This document shows positions 32,881-43,344 of a stretch of 64,000 nucleotides of DNA, one piece after another. Below the pieces are notes generated by a model. That model ran no database searches. It was not told where the DNA came from and was given only the letters and a program-made list of their open reading frames with translations. Source of the DNA: Pollenia angustigena (lineage: Eukaryota; Arthropoda; Insecta; Diptera; Polleniidae); contig OV884057.1 of assembly GCA_930367215.1 (NCBI GenBank), positions 112,431,284 through 112,495,283 of the forward strand, written 5' to 3'. Position numbers and translations under genes: made by a program. Each line of letters starts with the position of its first letter. Within the stretch, counting starts at the first letter, position 1.

Positions 32881-33996
32881 GGTGGCATGTCATAACGTCC
32901 AGTGTCATAGTGTCCGTGGACAAACTCGAAAGCATAGCCGGCCTTTGGCCGGGCGCAAGGATTTTCTCCTTTTTGATAAAACAAGTACCGGCTTCGCTAA
33001 CTAAAGCTTCTCTGCACAGCCGGCCTTCGGCCGGAGGCAAGGATTTTCTCCTCTATGGTATAACAAAAACTGGCTTCGCTAACTAAAGCTTCTCTGCACA
33101 AACGGCCTTCGGCCGGGGGCAAGGATTTTCTCCTCTATGGTATAACAAAAACCGGCTTCGCTAACTTAAACTTCTCTGCAAAAACGGCCTTCGGCCGGGG
33201 GCAAGGAATTTCTCCTCTATGGTATAACAAACACCAGCTTCGCTAACTAAAGCTTATCTGCATAGCAGGCCTTTGGCCGGGCTTAAGGATTTTCTCCTCT
33301 TTAGTATATATAAGCTTATCTGCGAAGTCGGCCTTCGTTCGGAAACAAGGCAGATTTTAGAAGCTTTACTTAGCAAAACCGATACTTATTATACCATAAA
33401 GGAAAAAATCCTTGCGCCCGCCCAAAGGCCGTTTGCGCAGATAAGCTTTAGTTAGCGAAGCCGGTCTTTGTTATATCATAGAGGAGAAAATCCTTGCGCC
33501 CGGCCGAAGGCCGCCTGTGCAGAGAAGCTTTAGTTAGCGAAGCCGGTTTTTGTTATACCATAGAGTAGAAAATCCTTGCGCCAGGCCGAAGGCCGGCTAT
33601 GCCGAGACGCTTTAGTAAGCGCTGCCGGTATTTGTTACACCATAGGTGAAAAAATCCTTGCGCCCAAAAGTGTTTTCGTTATATGTTTAATATGCTGCCG
33701 GAGAAATTAATTTAATTTAATTAATTTAACCAAATCATTGTCACCGACAACCATATGATGGTTAAATAAGTTTCTTTAAACATAGTTTTGTTGGTTGTGA
33801 CCATAATAAAACATGATTTTCTCTTTTTGTACTTTTTTGTATTAAACATCTTTAGTAATTAAGGACCTTATGACATTTTTAAAAATTACATAATGTCAAT
33901 TTGAAAAGTGTCTTAATGCCCACGGACGTTATGACATTTTCAAAAGTGTCACAGTATCCATGGTCATTACGACACTGGAATTTATGACATGCCACC
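32881..33996. mobile_element. Foldback-type element with 9-bp target duplication
   Basis: The ends GGTGGCATGTCATAACGTCC and TTATGACATGCCACC are inverted, and TTGCAAAAA is repeated directly outside both (32872-32880, 33997-34005). Inside are about four units with GCTTCGCTAACTAAAGCTTC in one orientation (32985-33260) and about three in the other (33430-33630). Each unit carries a GGCCTTCGGCC stem. Long inverted repeats built of tandem units plus a 9-bp target repeat match Drosophila Foldback elements (Mutator-like). No transposase is present. Confidence 0.82.
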
Positions 33997-34189
33997 TTGC
34001 AAAAAGCTATATTCTGTTTTGAGTAATTGATTGATAATTGAACTATGCAGTGATTAATTAATATTTAACTATTGAAGAGTGCACAAAGTTTGGAGGAGGG
34101 CTCAAATAAGTATTACTGTCCATACTACCGAACAGCTGTTGAAGATACAATGCAATTTTTTACATAAAACTTACATTTGCACGCAAAGA

Positions 34190-35302
34190 AAAAACATGGT
34201 TGTGGTAAACATATTCTAAGAGCAACATATTATGATAAGAATTATGATTGTAGTCACCATATTAAGATTATTATTGAATCATATTATGACTAAATATACT
34301 CGTAATATGTCATCATAATATTTTTCCCTTAATCATATTATTATTCTGTTAATCATATTAAGTTAAGAAGTAATCAAATTATTGTCATGTTAATCATAAT
34401 AAGCTAAGAAATTAATCATATTATTGTCATGTTAATCATAATAAGCTAAGAAGTAATCATATTATCATCGTGTTAATCATAATAAATTTCGAAGCAATCA
34501 TATTATGATACCTTTCATAGCTGTCATAAAAATACAAAATAGGTCAAAATATTTTTGCATCGATTTTTTATTTTGTGGCTTTTTACAATTTTTCTTAATG
34601 TTAATCAAATAGCGGAGTTCAATATAAGGCTTGCAAAAGAGCAAATGAAAAATCTGTGGTTTTCATGGGCAACCGCGTGTGTCCATTTTTTCGATTTTAA
34701 GATGTTGATGAAATATCGTAGCACTTTTATAAAATATAACGAAATCTCTGTGTGTTTTGTTATTGGATTTTACCAAAAAACTATGATATTTTGCATTTGC
34801 ACTATTACATCACTAATACTTGAATGAACTCCGCTAATATTTTAATTTTTTAATTCTTTAAACTTATTTTTTTATGGAATTTTATCTTTTAATTGTTTAA
34901 CCGCTCACAAATAAAAAAACGACACAACTGCTTCAAAATTATTTTACAAATGGCGCTCACATAATATGATCAAGAGTAAAAATAGTTTGATTGCATCTTA
35001 AACATAATATGATAAATGCATAGAAAGTTATCATGTTATGGCTATTAAATATCATGATATGGTTGTGAGAAATATAATATGTTTAGAAAGTTATCATAAT
35101 TAAGTTGTTGGAAAAATAATTATTTTTCGGTCAACAATACTCAAATTCATAATTGCGATAAACATTGATATGTTTACAGTAACTATAATATTGTTGATAT
35201 TAAATAAAAATAACAATTATTTGTGTACGACAACAATATATTGTTACATTAAACATAGTGTTGTTGCCGTAACCATGCCCAACCATATTTTTTCTCTGCG
35301 TG
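34190..35302. mobile_element. TIR element with CACGCARAGAAAAAA ends
   Basis: The termini CACGCAAAGAAAAAACATGG and CCATATTTTTTCTCTGCGTG are inverted. The interior carries about three tandem units with AATCATATTATTGTCATGTT at 34320-34505. A clear target repeat was not found. A 90-residue ORF inside shows no domain. Confidence 0.65.
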
Positions 35303-36541
35303 TGTATGCTACTAAATTTGTATTAATAATTAATAAACACTTTTATGCAAATTGGGTAATTTAAAATTTTTTTTTTTGGGAAAAATTCGTTTTTTTTTTT
35401 TTGGTTCATTTTTCATTTTTATTTTGGGCTCTTTTTCGTTTCTTTTGGGCAAAATTTCATATATAACTTTTTGGGTAATTTTTCATGTTCTTTTTGGCAA
35501 ATGCCTTTGCTCTTGACATTACATAATTTTTTACATAAATAAAATGCGTGTAGTTTTTTCTATTGTTGGATTGTTGAAGTTGCGCGCAGATCTACTAATT
35601 GGGCAATGGCCTGGACGATGACAAAGCGGTTAAGTGTGAATATTATTATTTAAGATATTTAATAAAATTTAAATAAAACTTATATTAATATTATATTACA
35701 TATTTAAATATAATTTTTATATGATTTTATTTCTATTTGACATGAAAAACGAATTTAAACATAAATTGATAGTTAAATAAATTGGTGCAATTGGCCATTA
35801 GCAGTATTTCTTTTACTTTATTTTTTGTTCATATGTGTATGTCAAACTTTGGGTTCTTTTAATTGCAAATCAAAATAAATACACACACTTATTTAACATA
35901 CCAAGCTTTATTGAAATTATGTAGATATGTAATTATAATGGGCACTTTCATAAGACGTAACTGTTGCAGAACCTTTGAGGCATAATTGGTCAATTCCGCT
36001 CAATTCAACAGTTGCCATTTTTTTCCATCATAAAACTTTGTAGCTACCCTAGAGGGAAGCGATCTGACACTAAAGTAGACCTGTGATAGGTTCTTTGGTG
36101 GAAGAGACCGGTCCTAGTTCTAACACTTTATATGAGTGGGACCCAGGGGTGCCAGATAAATCGGCATTATCGGCACTTTAATATAAAAAAATCGTCAAAA
36201 AATCGGAAAATTAAAAATACCTATTTTAAATACAATAAAACCTATTCTTACTTACAAAAAAGAACAATTCAGAATTATCTAATGTTTATAACTTATGAAA
36301 TTTCAAAAGAATCAATCAAAATAAACGTTTTACAAAGAAATTGTAGTTAAATATAAAGTTTGTTTTAACTTTCTTATAATTAAGTATATTCCAAATACAA
36401 ATATTTGAGTTTGACATTTTTATTAAATCCGTTTTAATATTAATATCAAAACAGTTTAAATCATTAATTTTTAAATAATAATTTAAACATTTTTAATTAG
36501 GCTTAAGTTCATGAAATTTAATTTTTATTAAATTATTTTTA

Positions 36542-39347
36542 AAAATTTGTTTTTGGAACGCAAACGGCATCCGCCAACATAAAAATGAATTAGAATACTT
36601 TCTTAAAAATAAACAAATTGATGTCATGATGATTTCTGAAACTCATTTGACCTCAAGAAATACGTTTAAAATAAATGGTTATATACTATATGATACCAAG
36701 GACCCTCGAGATAGAGCTTGTGGAGGTTCTGCCATTTTAATAAAAACCCGAGTGAAACACTACCTAATGTGTGATCATCGTGAAGATTATCTCCAAGCAA
36801 CGAACATTTGCGTTGAGGAATTAAATAGAAACCTAGTAATTTCATCGTTATACTCCCCGCCTAGATTTTCAATATCGGAGGACCAATATTATAAATATTT
36901 TAAATCATTAGGACCGTGTTTCCTAGCCGCTGGCGATTATAACGCTAAACATACCTTCTGGGGGTCGCGACTTATAACACCAAAGGGTCGTGTTTTATTT
37001 AACACAATTTCTAAAATGGATTTAAATGTGGTAGCGAGCGGACAACCAACATATTGGCCCACTGATCATCAAAAAATTCCAGATGTCATCGATTTCGGCG
37101 TGGTTAAAAACATTCCCATAGAAACGATTCATGTTGAAGCCTCCCTAGATTTATCTTCCGACCACACACCTACAATTGTTACTATAATGAACCCCAATAG
37201 AATTGTACCTCCGACGACAGCTACGCAAATTAATTGGTTAAAATATAAAAAATATCTCAGTACCCATTGCACAGAAAATATTCCGCTCAGTACACCGGAT
37301 TATGTAGATCGCTCTATTGACAATTTTGACAGTTTTCTGAAACTAGCTGTTCAACATTCCAATATTGTCCCCAAAAAAACAAAAACTATTAAAATATATT
37401 CCACAGATGTCGAGCATCTTTTGTCTGAAAAAAGGAGGGCTCGAAGAGATTGGCAATTGCACAGATCCCCTCAACTTAAGAACTTACTTAAAGAGTGTAC
37501 AAAAAGACTTAGAAAGTTACTGCAGACTAAGAAAACGGCTTCTCTGGAAAAATATCTTGAGGAACTTGATGCAACCCCACAATCAAACTACTCATTATGG
37601 CGCGCAGCTAGAAATCTCAAAAGGCCAGTTGTCTCTAAACCACCATTAAGAAACTTGAATGGAAGTTGGGCAAGAAATGATGTTGAAAAAGGAAATCTGT
37701 ATGTCAATCATTTAAAAAACGTATTTACCCCAAATATATCTCACGATATTGCGGTCGAGTTACCACCTGTTGCTGCTAGAGCAGCTGTTCCGCTAAGATT
37801 TGAGATAAGAGAAATCGAAAAGGCTATTTGTGATTTAAACCCCAAGAAGGCTCCTGGTTTTGATAAGATCAGCAACAAAATGCTTTTGGAGCTACCCAGC
37901 ATAGCAAAGAAAATTATTCTTTTAATTTGTAATGCTATTTTACGCCTTGAATACTATCCTCAAAAGTGGAAGGTCTCCTTAGTCACCATGATACCTAAAC
38001 CTGGAAAGGATCACACAAAAGTTGAGTCATATAGGCCTATAAGCTTACTTTCTAATATATCAAAGCTGTTTGAGAAGCTGTTAGCGTCAAAATTAACCCC
38101 AATTTTAAATGAAAATAGATGTATTCCTAACCACCAATTCGGCTTTAGAAGAGAACACAGCACAATTGAGCAAACCCATCGTATAGTAAACGCAATAAGA
38201 AAAGCCTTTGAAGAAAAAAAATATTGCTCCGCTCTCTTCATCGATGTTTCTCAAGCTTTTGATAAAGTCTGGCATGAAGGCTTATTACATAAATTGAAGC
38301 TCAACTTACCAGTAAACACACACAAGCTGTTAGAAAGCTACTTAGTCGGTCGAAAATTTATTATTAAAGAAGGTGATTATTTAAGCTCTCCTCAGCAAAT
38401 TGACGCTGGAGTCCCTCAGGGAAGCATCCTGGGCCCACTTTTATACTTAATATATACCTCGGACATGCCAACAAACAACTACACACAAACTTCAACATTT
38501 GCTGATGATACAGCTTTTTTGAGCGTGCACGAAAACCGTCAAGAAGCATCTCGATACCTACAGGATCATATATTTCAACTCGAACTATGGTTAAAGCAAT
38601 GGAGGATAGAGGTCAATGAGCAAAAATGCGTACATATAACATTCACCTTGCGTCGGGAATCATGCCCCCCTATTAAAATCAATAATCAAATAATACCTCA
38701 AAATTCGCATGTAAAATACCTCGGTATTCATCTAGATCGCCGTTTAACGTGGAAAAGCCATATAGAGGCAAAATTAACTCAAATGAAACTAAAAGCCATC
38801 CAAATTCATTGGCTTATTGGAAGAAACTCTGTCCTTAGTCTCGACTGCAAACTTCTTCTTTACAACTCCATCTTAAAGCCAATCTGGTGCTATGGTATTC
38901 AGTTATGGGGCACTGCCTCGGCCTCTAATATCGAAAAAATTCAAAGGCGCCAAAATAAACTACTTCGAATAATCACAGCTGCCCCTTGGTATGTTAAAAA
39001 CTCAAATATTCACAAGGATCTTAATGTTCCATTAGTTAAAACTATGATTACGAAATATGCAGTAAAATACTTAAAAAGGCTCGAATCGCACCCAAACCCA
39101 CTAGCACGAAATATTTTAAATGATAGCGGCCACACTCGCTTAAGAAGAAGAGACACTGCAGCACTTATCCAATTAGATGAGCGATAAACACTATAAAAGT
39201 GAACAGAACCCGCGATGAAGAAAATTTTTGTCTGGCACTGGCAGGACAAAAAATAACGTATTAGGTTAAGATTTGATTAATTATTGTTAGTTCATATTTA
39301 ATATATGAAGATTCAATAAATAAATAATGAGGAAAAAAAAAAAAAAA
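36542..39347 (+). mobile_element. Jockey-type LINE, 5'-truncated, polyA-tailed
   Basis: A + strand non-LTR element ends in AATAAATAAATAATGAGG plus 16 A. A 7-bp target repeat ATTTTTA flanks it (36535-36541, 39348-39354). The empty site survives in the neighbouring tandem unit near 39905-39925, which confirms both edges. ORF1 and the first residues of the endonuclease are missing. Confidence 0.88.
36626..39187 (+). CDS. Jockey-type LINE ORF2: endonuclease and reverse transcriptase
   Basis: This open frame of 853 residues belongs to a non-LTR retrotransposon. The endonuclease homology starts upstream of the first ATG, at about 36551 in the same frame (WNANGIRQHKNELEYFL), so the annotated start is only the first methionine. 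Endonuclease motifs are MMISETHLT, ACGGSAILIKT, AAGDYNAKHTFWGS and LSSDHTPT. Reverse transcriptase motifs are SYRPISLLSNISKLFEKL, FIDVSQAFDKVWHEG, GVPQGSILGPLLY and FADD at residues 625-628. There is no RNase H domain, as expected for the Jockey clade. It ends AALIQLDER with no internal stop. The intact frame implies recent insertion, but the truncated 5' end would prevent independent movement. Confidence 0.9.
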   Translation: MMISETHLTSRNTFKINGYILYDTKDPRDRACGGSAILIKTRVKHYLMCDHREDYLQATNICVEELNRNLVISSLYSPPRFSISEDQYYKYFKSLGPCFLAAGDYNAKHTFWGSRLITPKGRVLFNTISKMDLNVVASGQPTYWPTDHQKIPDVIDFGVVKNIPIETIHVEASLDLSSDHTPTIVTIMNPNRIVPPTTATQINWLKYKKYLSTHCTENIPLSTPDYVDRSIDNFDSFLKLAVQHSNIVPKKTKTIKIYSTDVEHLLSEKRRARRDWQLHRSPQLKNLLKECTKRLRKLLQTKKTASLEKYLEELDATPQSNYSLWRAARNLKRPVVSKPPLRNLNGSWARNDVEKGNLYVNHLKNVFTPNISHDIAVELPPVAARAAVPLRFEIREIEKAICDLNPKKAPGFDKISNKMLLELPSIAKKIILLICNAILRLEYYPQKWKVSLVTMIPKPGKDHTKVESYRPISLLSNISKLFEKLLASKLTPILNENRCIPNHQFGFRREHSTIEQTHRIVNAIRKAFEEKKYCSALFIDVSQAFDKVWHEGLLHKLKLNLPVNTHKLLESYLVGRKFIIKEGDYLSSPQQIDAGVPQGSILGPLLYLIYTSDMPTNNYTQTSTFADDTAFLSVHENRQEASRYLQDHIFQLELWLKQWRIEVNEQKCVHITFTLRRESCPPIKINNQIIPQNSHVKYLGIHLDRRLTWKSHIEAKLTQMKLKAIQIHWLIGRNSVLSLDCKLLLYNSILKPIWCYGIQLWGTASASNIEKIQRRQNKLLRIITAAPWYVKNSNIHKDLNVPLVKTMITKYAVKYLKRLESHPNPLARNILNDSGHTRLRRRDTAALIQLDER

Positions 39348-40432
39348 ATTTTTATGAAGAAAGGAATTTTACAACATGAAAATTAATTAAAATTGTTATT
39401 GATAATCTTTCAATCTTGACGTGGCTCGGGCTCGAACCCTGGCCGGCAGGTTACCATGACATGTTTCGATCGCAACCACTCGATCTCCTCAGATGGATTT
39501 GCCGTCTTACACTCGCAGCCATCGACGACTGCTGACGTCACTAGTCAAACATCAATCCTTAAACCAAATTGTATTTTAACATTTGGTAGATCGAAATTTG
39601 CTTTTCTGAATGATTATCCATTTTAATTGATTTTACATGTTTTTTCCTTTACTTCTGTTTTTTCGTACTTTCGTCAAGAATTTTTCTTGAAGTCCAAGTA
39701 CATTTTTTGTTTTTTCACTTTGTCTTTCTCTTTTCTGTTGACCTTTTTCAGCACAACTTGAAGGACAAATGTACACATATAGCTCGTGCCTTAGCTTTAA
39801 CAATAATTAGTATTGTGGTTATTTTGTTGAACTATTTATGGTTTTTAATCCAAATTTTTTTAATATTTTTAATTAGGCTTAAGTTCATGAAATTTAATTT
39901 TTATTAAATTATTTTTATGAAGAAAGGAATTTTACAACATGAAAATTAATTAAAATTGTTATTGATAATCCTTCAATCTTGACGTGGCTCGGGCTCGAAC
40001 CCTGGCCGGCAGGTTACCATGACATGTTTCGTTCGCAACCACTCGATCTCCTCAGATGGATTTGCCGTCTTACACTCGCAGCCATCGACGACTGCTGACG
40101 TCACTAGTCAAACATCAATCCTTAAACCAAATTGTATTTTAACATTTGGTAGATCGAAATTTGCTTTCCTGAATGATTATCCACTTTAATTGATTTTACA
40201 TGTTTTTTCCTTTACTTCTGTTTTTTCGTACTTTCGTCAAGAATTTTTCTTGAAGTCCAAGTACATTTTTTGTTTTTTCACTTTGTCTTTCTCTTTTCTG
40301 TTGACCTTTTTCAGCACAACTTGAAGGACAAATGTACACATAGAGCTCGTGCCCTAGCTTTAACAATAATTAGTATTGTGGTTATTCTGTTGAACTATTT
40401 ATGGTTTTTAATCCAAATTTTTAATATTTTTA
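39348..40432 (-). repeat. 563-bp tandem repeat with tRNA-like promoter boxes
   Basis: ATGAAGAAAGGAATTTTACA occurs at 39354 and 39917, giving a 563-bp period. The first unit's left edge lies before the LINE, at about 36490. On the minus strand each unit has GAGTGGTTGCGATCG (A-box-like) and about 40 bases later GGTTCGAGCC (B-box), near 39430-39490 and 39990-40050. This is compatible with a tRNA-derived SINE. Related sequence occurs at 53488-53542 and 54165-54500. It does not fold as a working tRNA by eye. Confidence 0.6.
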
Positions 40433-40572
40433 ATTCACAAAAATAATTTAATGAAAATTAAATTTCATGAACTTAAGCCTAATTAAAAATATTAAAAATT
40501 TGGATTAAAAACCATAAATAGTTCAACAGAATAACCACAATACTAATTATTGTTAAAGCTAAGGCACGAGCT
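40323..40572. repeat. Inverted-repeat end of the 563-bp array
   Basis: The end of the second unit (TTAGTATTGTGGTTATTCTG onward) is followed at once by its reverse complement, ending at the word GGCACGAGCTC near 40572. The array thus ends in a long snap-back structure of roughly 110-base arms. Confidence 0.75.
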
Positions 40573-41546
40573 CTTAAAAAAAAAAATTATTTAATTATCA
40601 AAGTAATTATTATTTAAATTATATTCATTGATAGTGAATATAAGTTTTTTGTCTTACGTCAAAACAAATAAAAACTGCAAAAAATTTCACATCTTCAGCC
40701 CGCGCAAGAGCTCCTAAAAATTAAGGATATGTAAGAAAAGTAAATTTTTTTATTACTATCAATTATTATTAATTAAAACTGAAAATATTTTGAATTTAAC
40801 TTAAAAAAAATAAAACTTTGGTTCTTATACAACAGAAAACAATAAAATCATTTTTTGGTCACATAAAATACAGTAATATGCCTTTCTGCAATACAATGCT
40901 ATTGTTGTTATATTCAAAATTTAACAATATTGAAGGTCAATGCGTGGGCTGTTACACTAAAAATAAATTAATAATATTTTACAGGGGTCTATTACAGACA
41001 AAAATACAACATATTTCGATAAGAGAAAAAAAAAATTTTCGACCCACCTAGTAGTAAATACTTGCATGTGGACACGTAGGGTAAGAGTGTTATATTCGGC
41101 TGACAGTTAGAATTAAGGATGCCAAGCGGGAGCAGGTTTTTTTAAACCTCGGGATTCGGGATTTTTAATTCAAAAAACAGGATCCCGGGACGGATCGGGA
41201 TTTTTTCAGGATTTCATATATAAAAGCCAATTTTTAAAATTCATATAGTTATAATTATTGTTTATGTATAAATATTAAAACAAATTAATTCATGAAGAAA
41301 ATTAAACTTATAACTAGGGATGAGATTCTCATGCACTAAAAAATCGAAAATATGCGCATTAAATATGCACTAAAAACTCCAAAATATGCATTAAAAAAAT
41401 AAAAAATATGCACTAAGAACTTGACAATTTTCAATAAAAAAAGCAAAAAGTTATTTTTTATTTTATTTAAAACAAAACAAAATGAAAAATTCTATAGTTG
41501 CTTTTATTCAATTGTTATTCAAAGGTATAAAATTTTTTAAAACTTA

Positions 41547-41683
41547 CAGCCAATCCCACGATGTCACACGTTAACGTTCGCATAGAAAATTACATTTAAA
41601 AAAAATCAATTTCTAAAATTTGTTTTTGTTTTAAAAGTTATTTTCTATGCGAACGTTAACGTGTGACATCGTGGGACTGGCTG
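41547..41683. repeat. Near-perfect hairpin MITE
   Basis: The arms start CAGCCAATCCCACGATGTC and continue CACGTTAACGTTCGCATAG, with exact inverted copies on the other side. The ends resemble those of the hairpin at 1367-1510. It lies inside the old hAT element. Confidence 0.85.
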
Positions 41684-41749
41684 TTAATTTAAATAACTAC
41701 ATAATTTAAAATTTTTTTAAATAATCAAATAAATACTTTTTGTATTCTC

Positions 41750-42990
41750 AACAGTAAGCCTTTGTCTGTTAAAAAGCTTTTGTACATGGAAAATGATCTC
41801 TCAACGTCAACCGAAGTTGAGGCATACTTGAAGGATGCCAATTCATTTGAAGAATATTAATTTTCTAATTCAGATCCCACATTTGATTCCAGAACAAAAA
41901 TAATTGAAATTTGTTTTATTTTTCGAAATCCTATATTTTTTTTGCAACACGTTTTGGATTTTTTTTAATGTGTCGGGCTATTTTTCCTTTCACATGTTAA
42001 TTTTACTCTCTGCCATATCAATTAATTTGAGTTGACTGTTAAGGGCCACTTTTTGGGTTAGAGATAAGCGATTAAATTAACTTTAATCTCCGTATTTACT
42101 TTTTGAGTTGTTTTTTTTTTTTGCTAGTTTAAGCGGCCAACGGTGGTGGTTTAAACCTCAACTTAAACTGTCAACATACACATATTTAGCATAAAGAAAT
42201 TGCAAAAATATAAACAACAAATACATTTTAAAACATTGCTAAACACTTTTATATAATTTTTCCATTCTTTATTTGTTCTTTAATATATTTTTTTCTTTAA
42301 ACGCAAAAAATTTCTACCTTGTAAACATATTACTTGATAGAAAGTTGATATTTGCAAAAAAATGTTACCATTTATTTGTGCTCAGTATGGTAGCGCTACA
42401 TGGTTTAAGCCACCACCCAAAAATATCAAATTCAATTGATACTAGATTAACTTAATTCTCACATTAGCTAATTAAAGAATAAAATTAACTTTAATCTCAA
42501 ACCCAAAAAGTGGCTCTAAGTAAAGTAAATCCTTCCAATTTAGTTATTTTTTCACTAATATATCCGAAGTTTGAAAATACAAATGCTAATTGACTTTTGA
42601 TGTTATTTAAGTTTGATATTTCCTTTACTTTTTTTATTGCATAAGCATCGGTAGCAACAAGTTCTTCAATAACATTCTTAAATTGCTCAAAGTTTTTTGA
42701 ATAGAATTCTGAAGCATCTATCTAGGTTCCCCTTCTTGTTAATACTGCCTACGGTACCAGAGGTACATTTCAATAAAAATTGCAACTCGTGAGGAGCCTT
42801 TAAAAATATTTTTTCCCGTATGAAACCAATAATTCAATATTATAAAATTGGCTTCTAATTTCCTCTGCAACTCGGTGTAACCCACGTGCCAAGCAAGTTA
42901 CATGTAACAGTTTTGGATAAATTGTTTTAGGGAAATTGGCAGTCTTAACCATGTAAAGTGCTGCATCGGTTTCGACAAAAGATCGGTGAA
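41750..42990 (-). pseudogene. hAT transposase relic
   Basis: Read on the minus strand, 42985 down to 42530 gives [19 protein letters not shown], then [20 protein letters not shown], then FEQFKNVIEELVATDAYAI, with stops in between. After the MITE, 41880 down to 41750 gives ELASFKYASTSVDVERSFSM followed by YKSFLTDK, the hAT dimerisation motif. The order fits one transposase whose frame has decayed. It is not functional. Confidence 0.8.
42043..42516. mobile_element. Harbinger-like MITE
   Basis: Termini GGGCCACTTTTTGGGTT and AACCCAAAAAGTGGCTC are inverted, and TAA is present on both sides. A 3-bp TWA target repeat with GGG/GGC ends is the PIF/Harbinger pattern. The 474-bp interior has no coding sequence. 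It splits the hAT relic. Confidence 0.78.
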
Positions 42991-43344
42991 GGATCTTTTG
43001 TCGAAATCTTGTATTTTAAGCAGAGCTCAAAAAAATGTATTCATTTTTTTTAAAAAACAAATTTTTTTAAGATTTTTTTTTTGTATACAATTTGGAAATA
43101 TTTAAAGAACTTTTTTTATAATATAGAAATTTAAAAAAAATATATCACTAAAAAATTTTAAAATATGCAAAAATTTGCATTTCAAACCAAAATATCCAAA
43201 AATATGCATTTTCACCAAAATATGCAACAATATGAAAAAAAAATAAATATAATAAACAGGCGAGTGCACGGCCTAAAAAAACACTTAATTGACAACATGC
43301 ATTTGTAAGTTGTTGTTGTTTTTATTTTGTTTTTCTTAACCTAC

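Larger units (their letters stand above)
41330..43230 (-). mobile_element. Old hAT element with transposase relic
   Basis: Both flanks are rich in AAATATGCA motifs (41345-41410 and 43155-43230), as in subterminal repeats, and the interior encodes transposase pieces on the minus strand. It is broken by a hairpin MITE (41547-41683) and a Harbinger-like MITE (42043-42516). Exact termini were not found. Confidence 0.6.

Noticed and set aside
39420..39500. A genuine tRNA gene on the minus strand
   Set aside because: A- and B-box-like words are present, but I could not fold an acceptor stem and anticodon arm, and the sequence is repeated with mutations.
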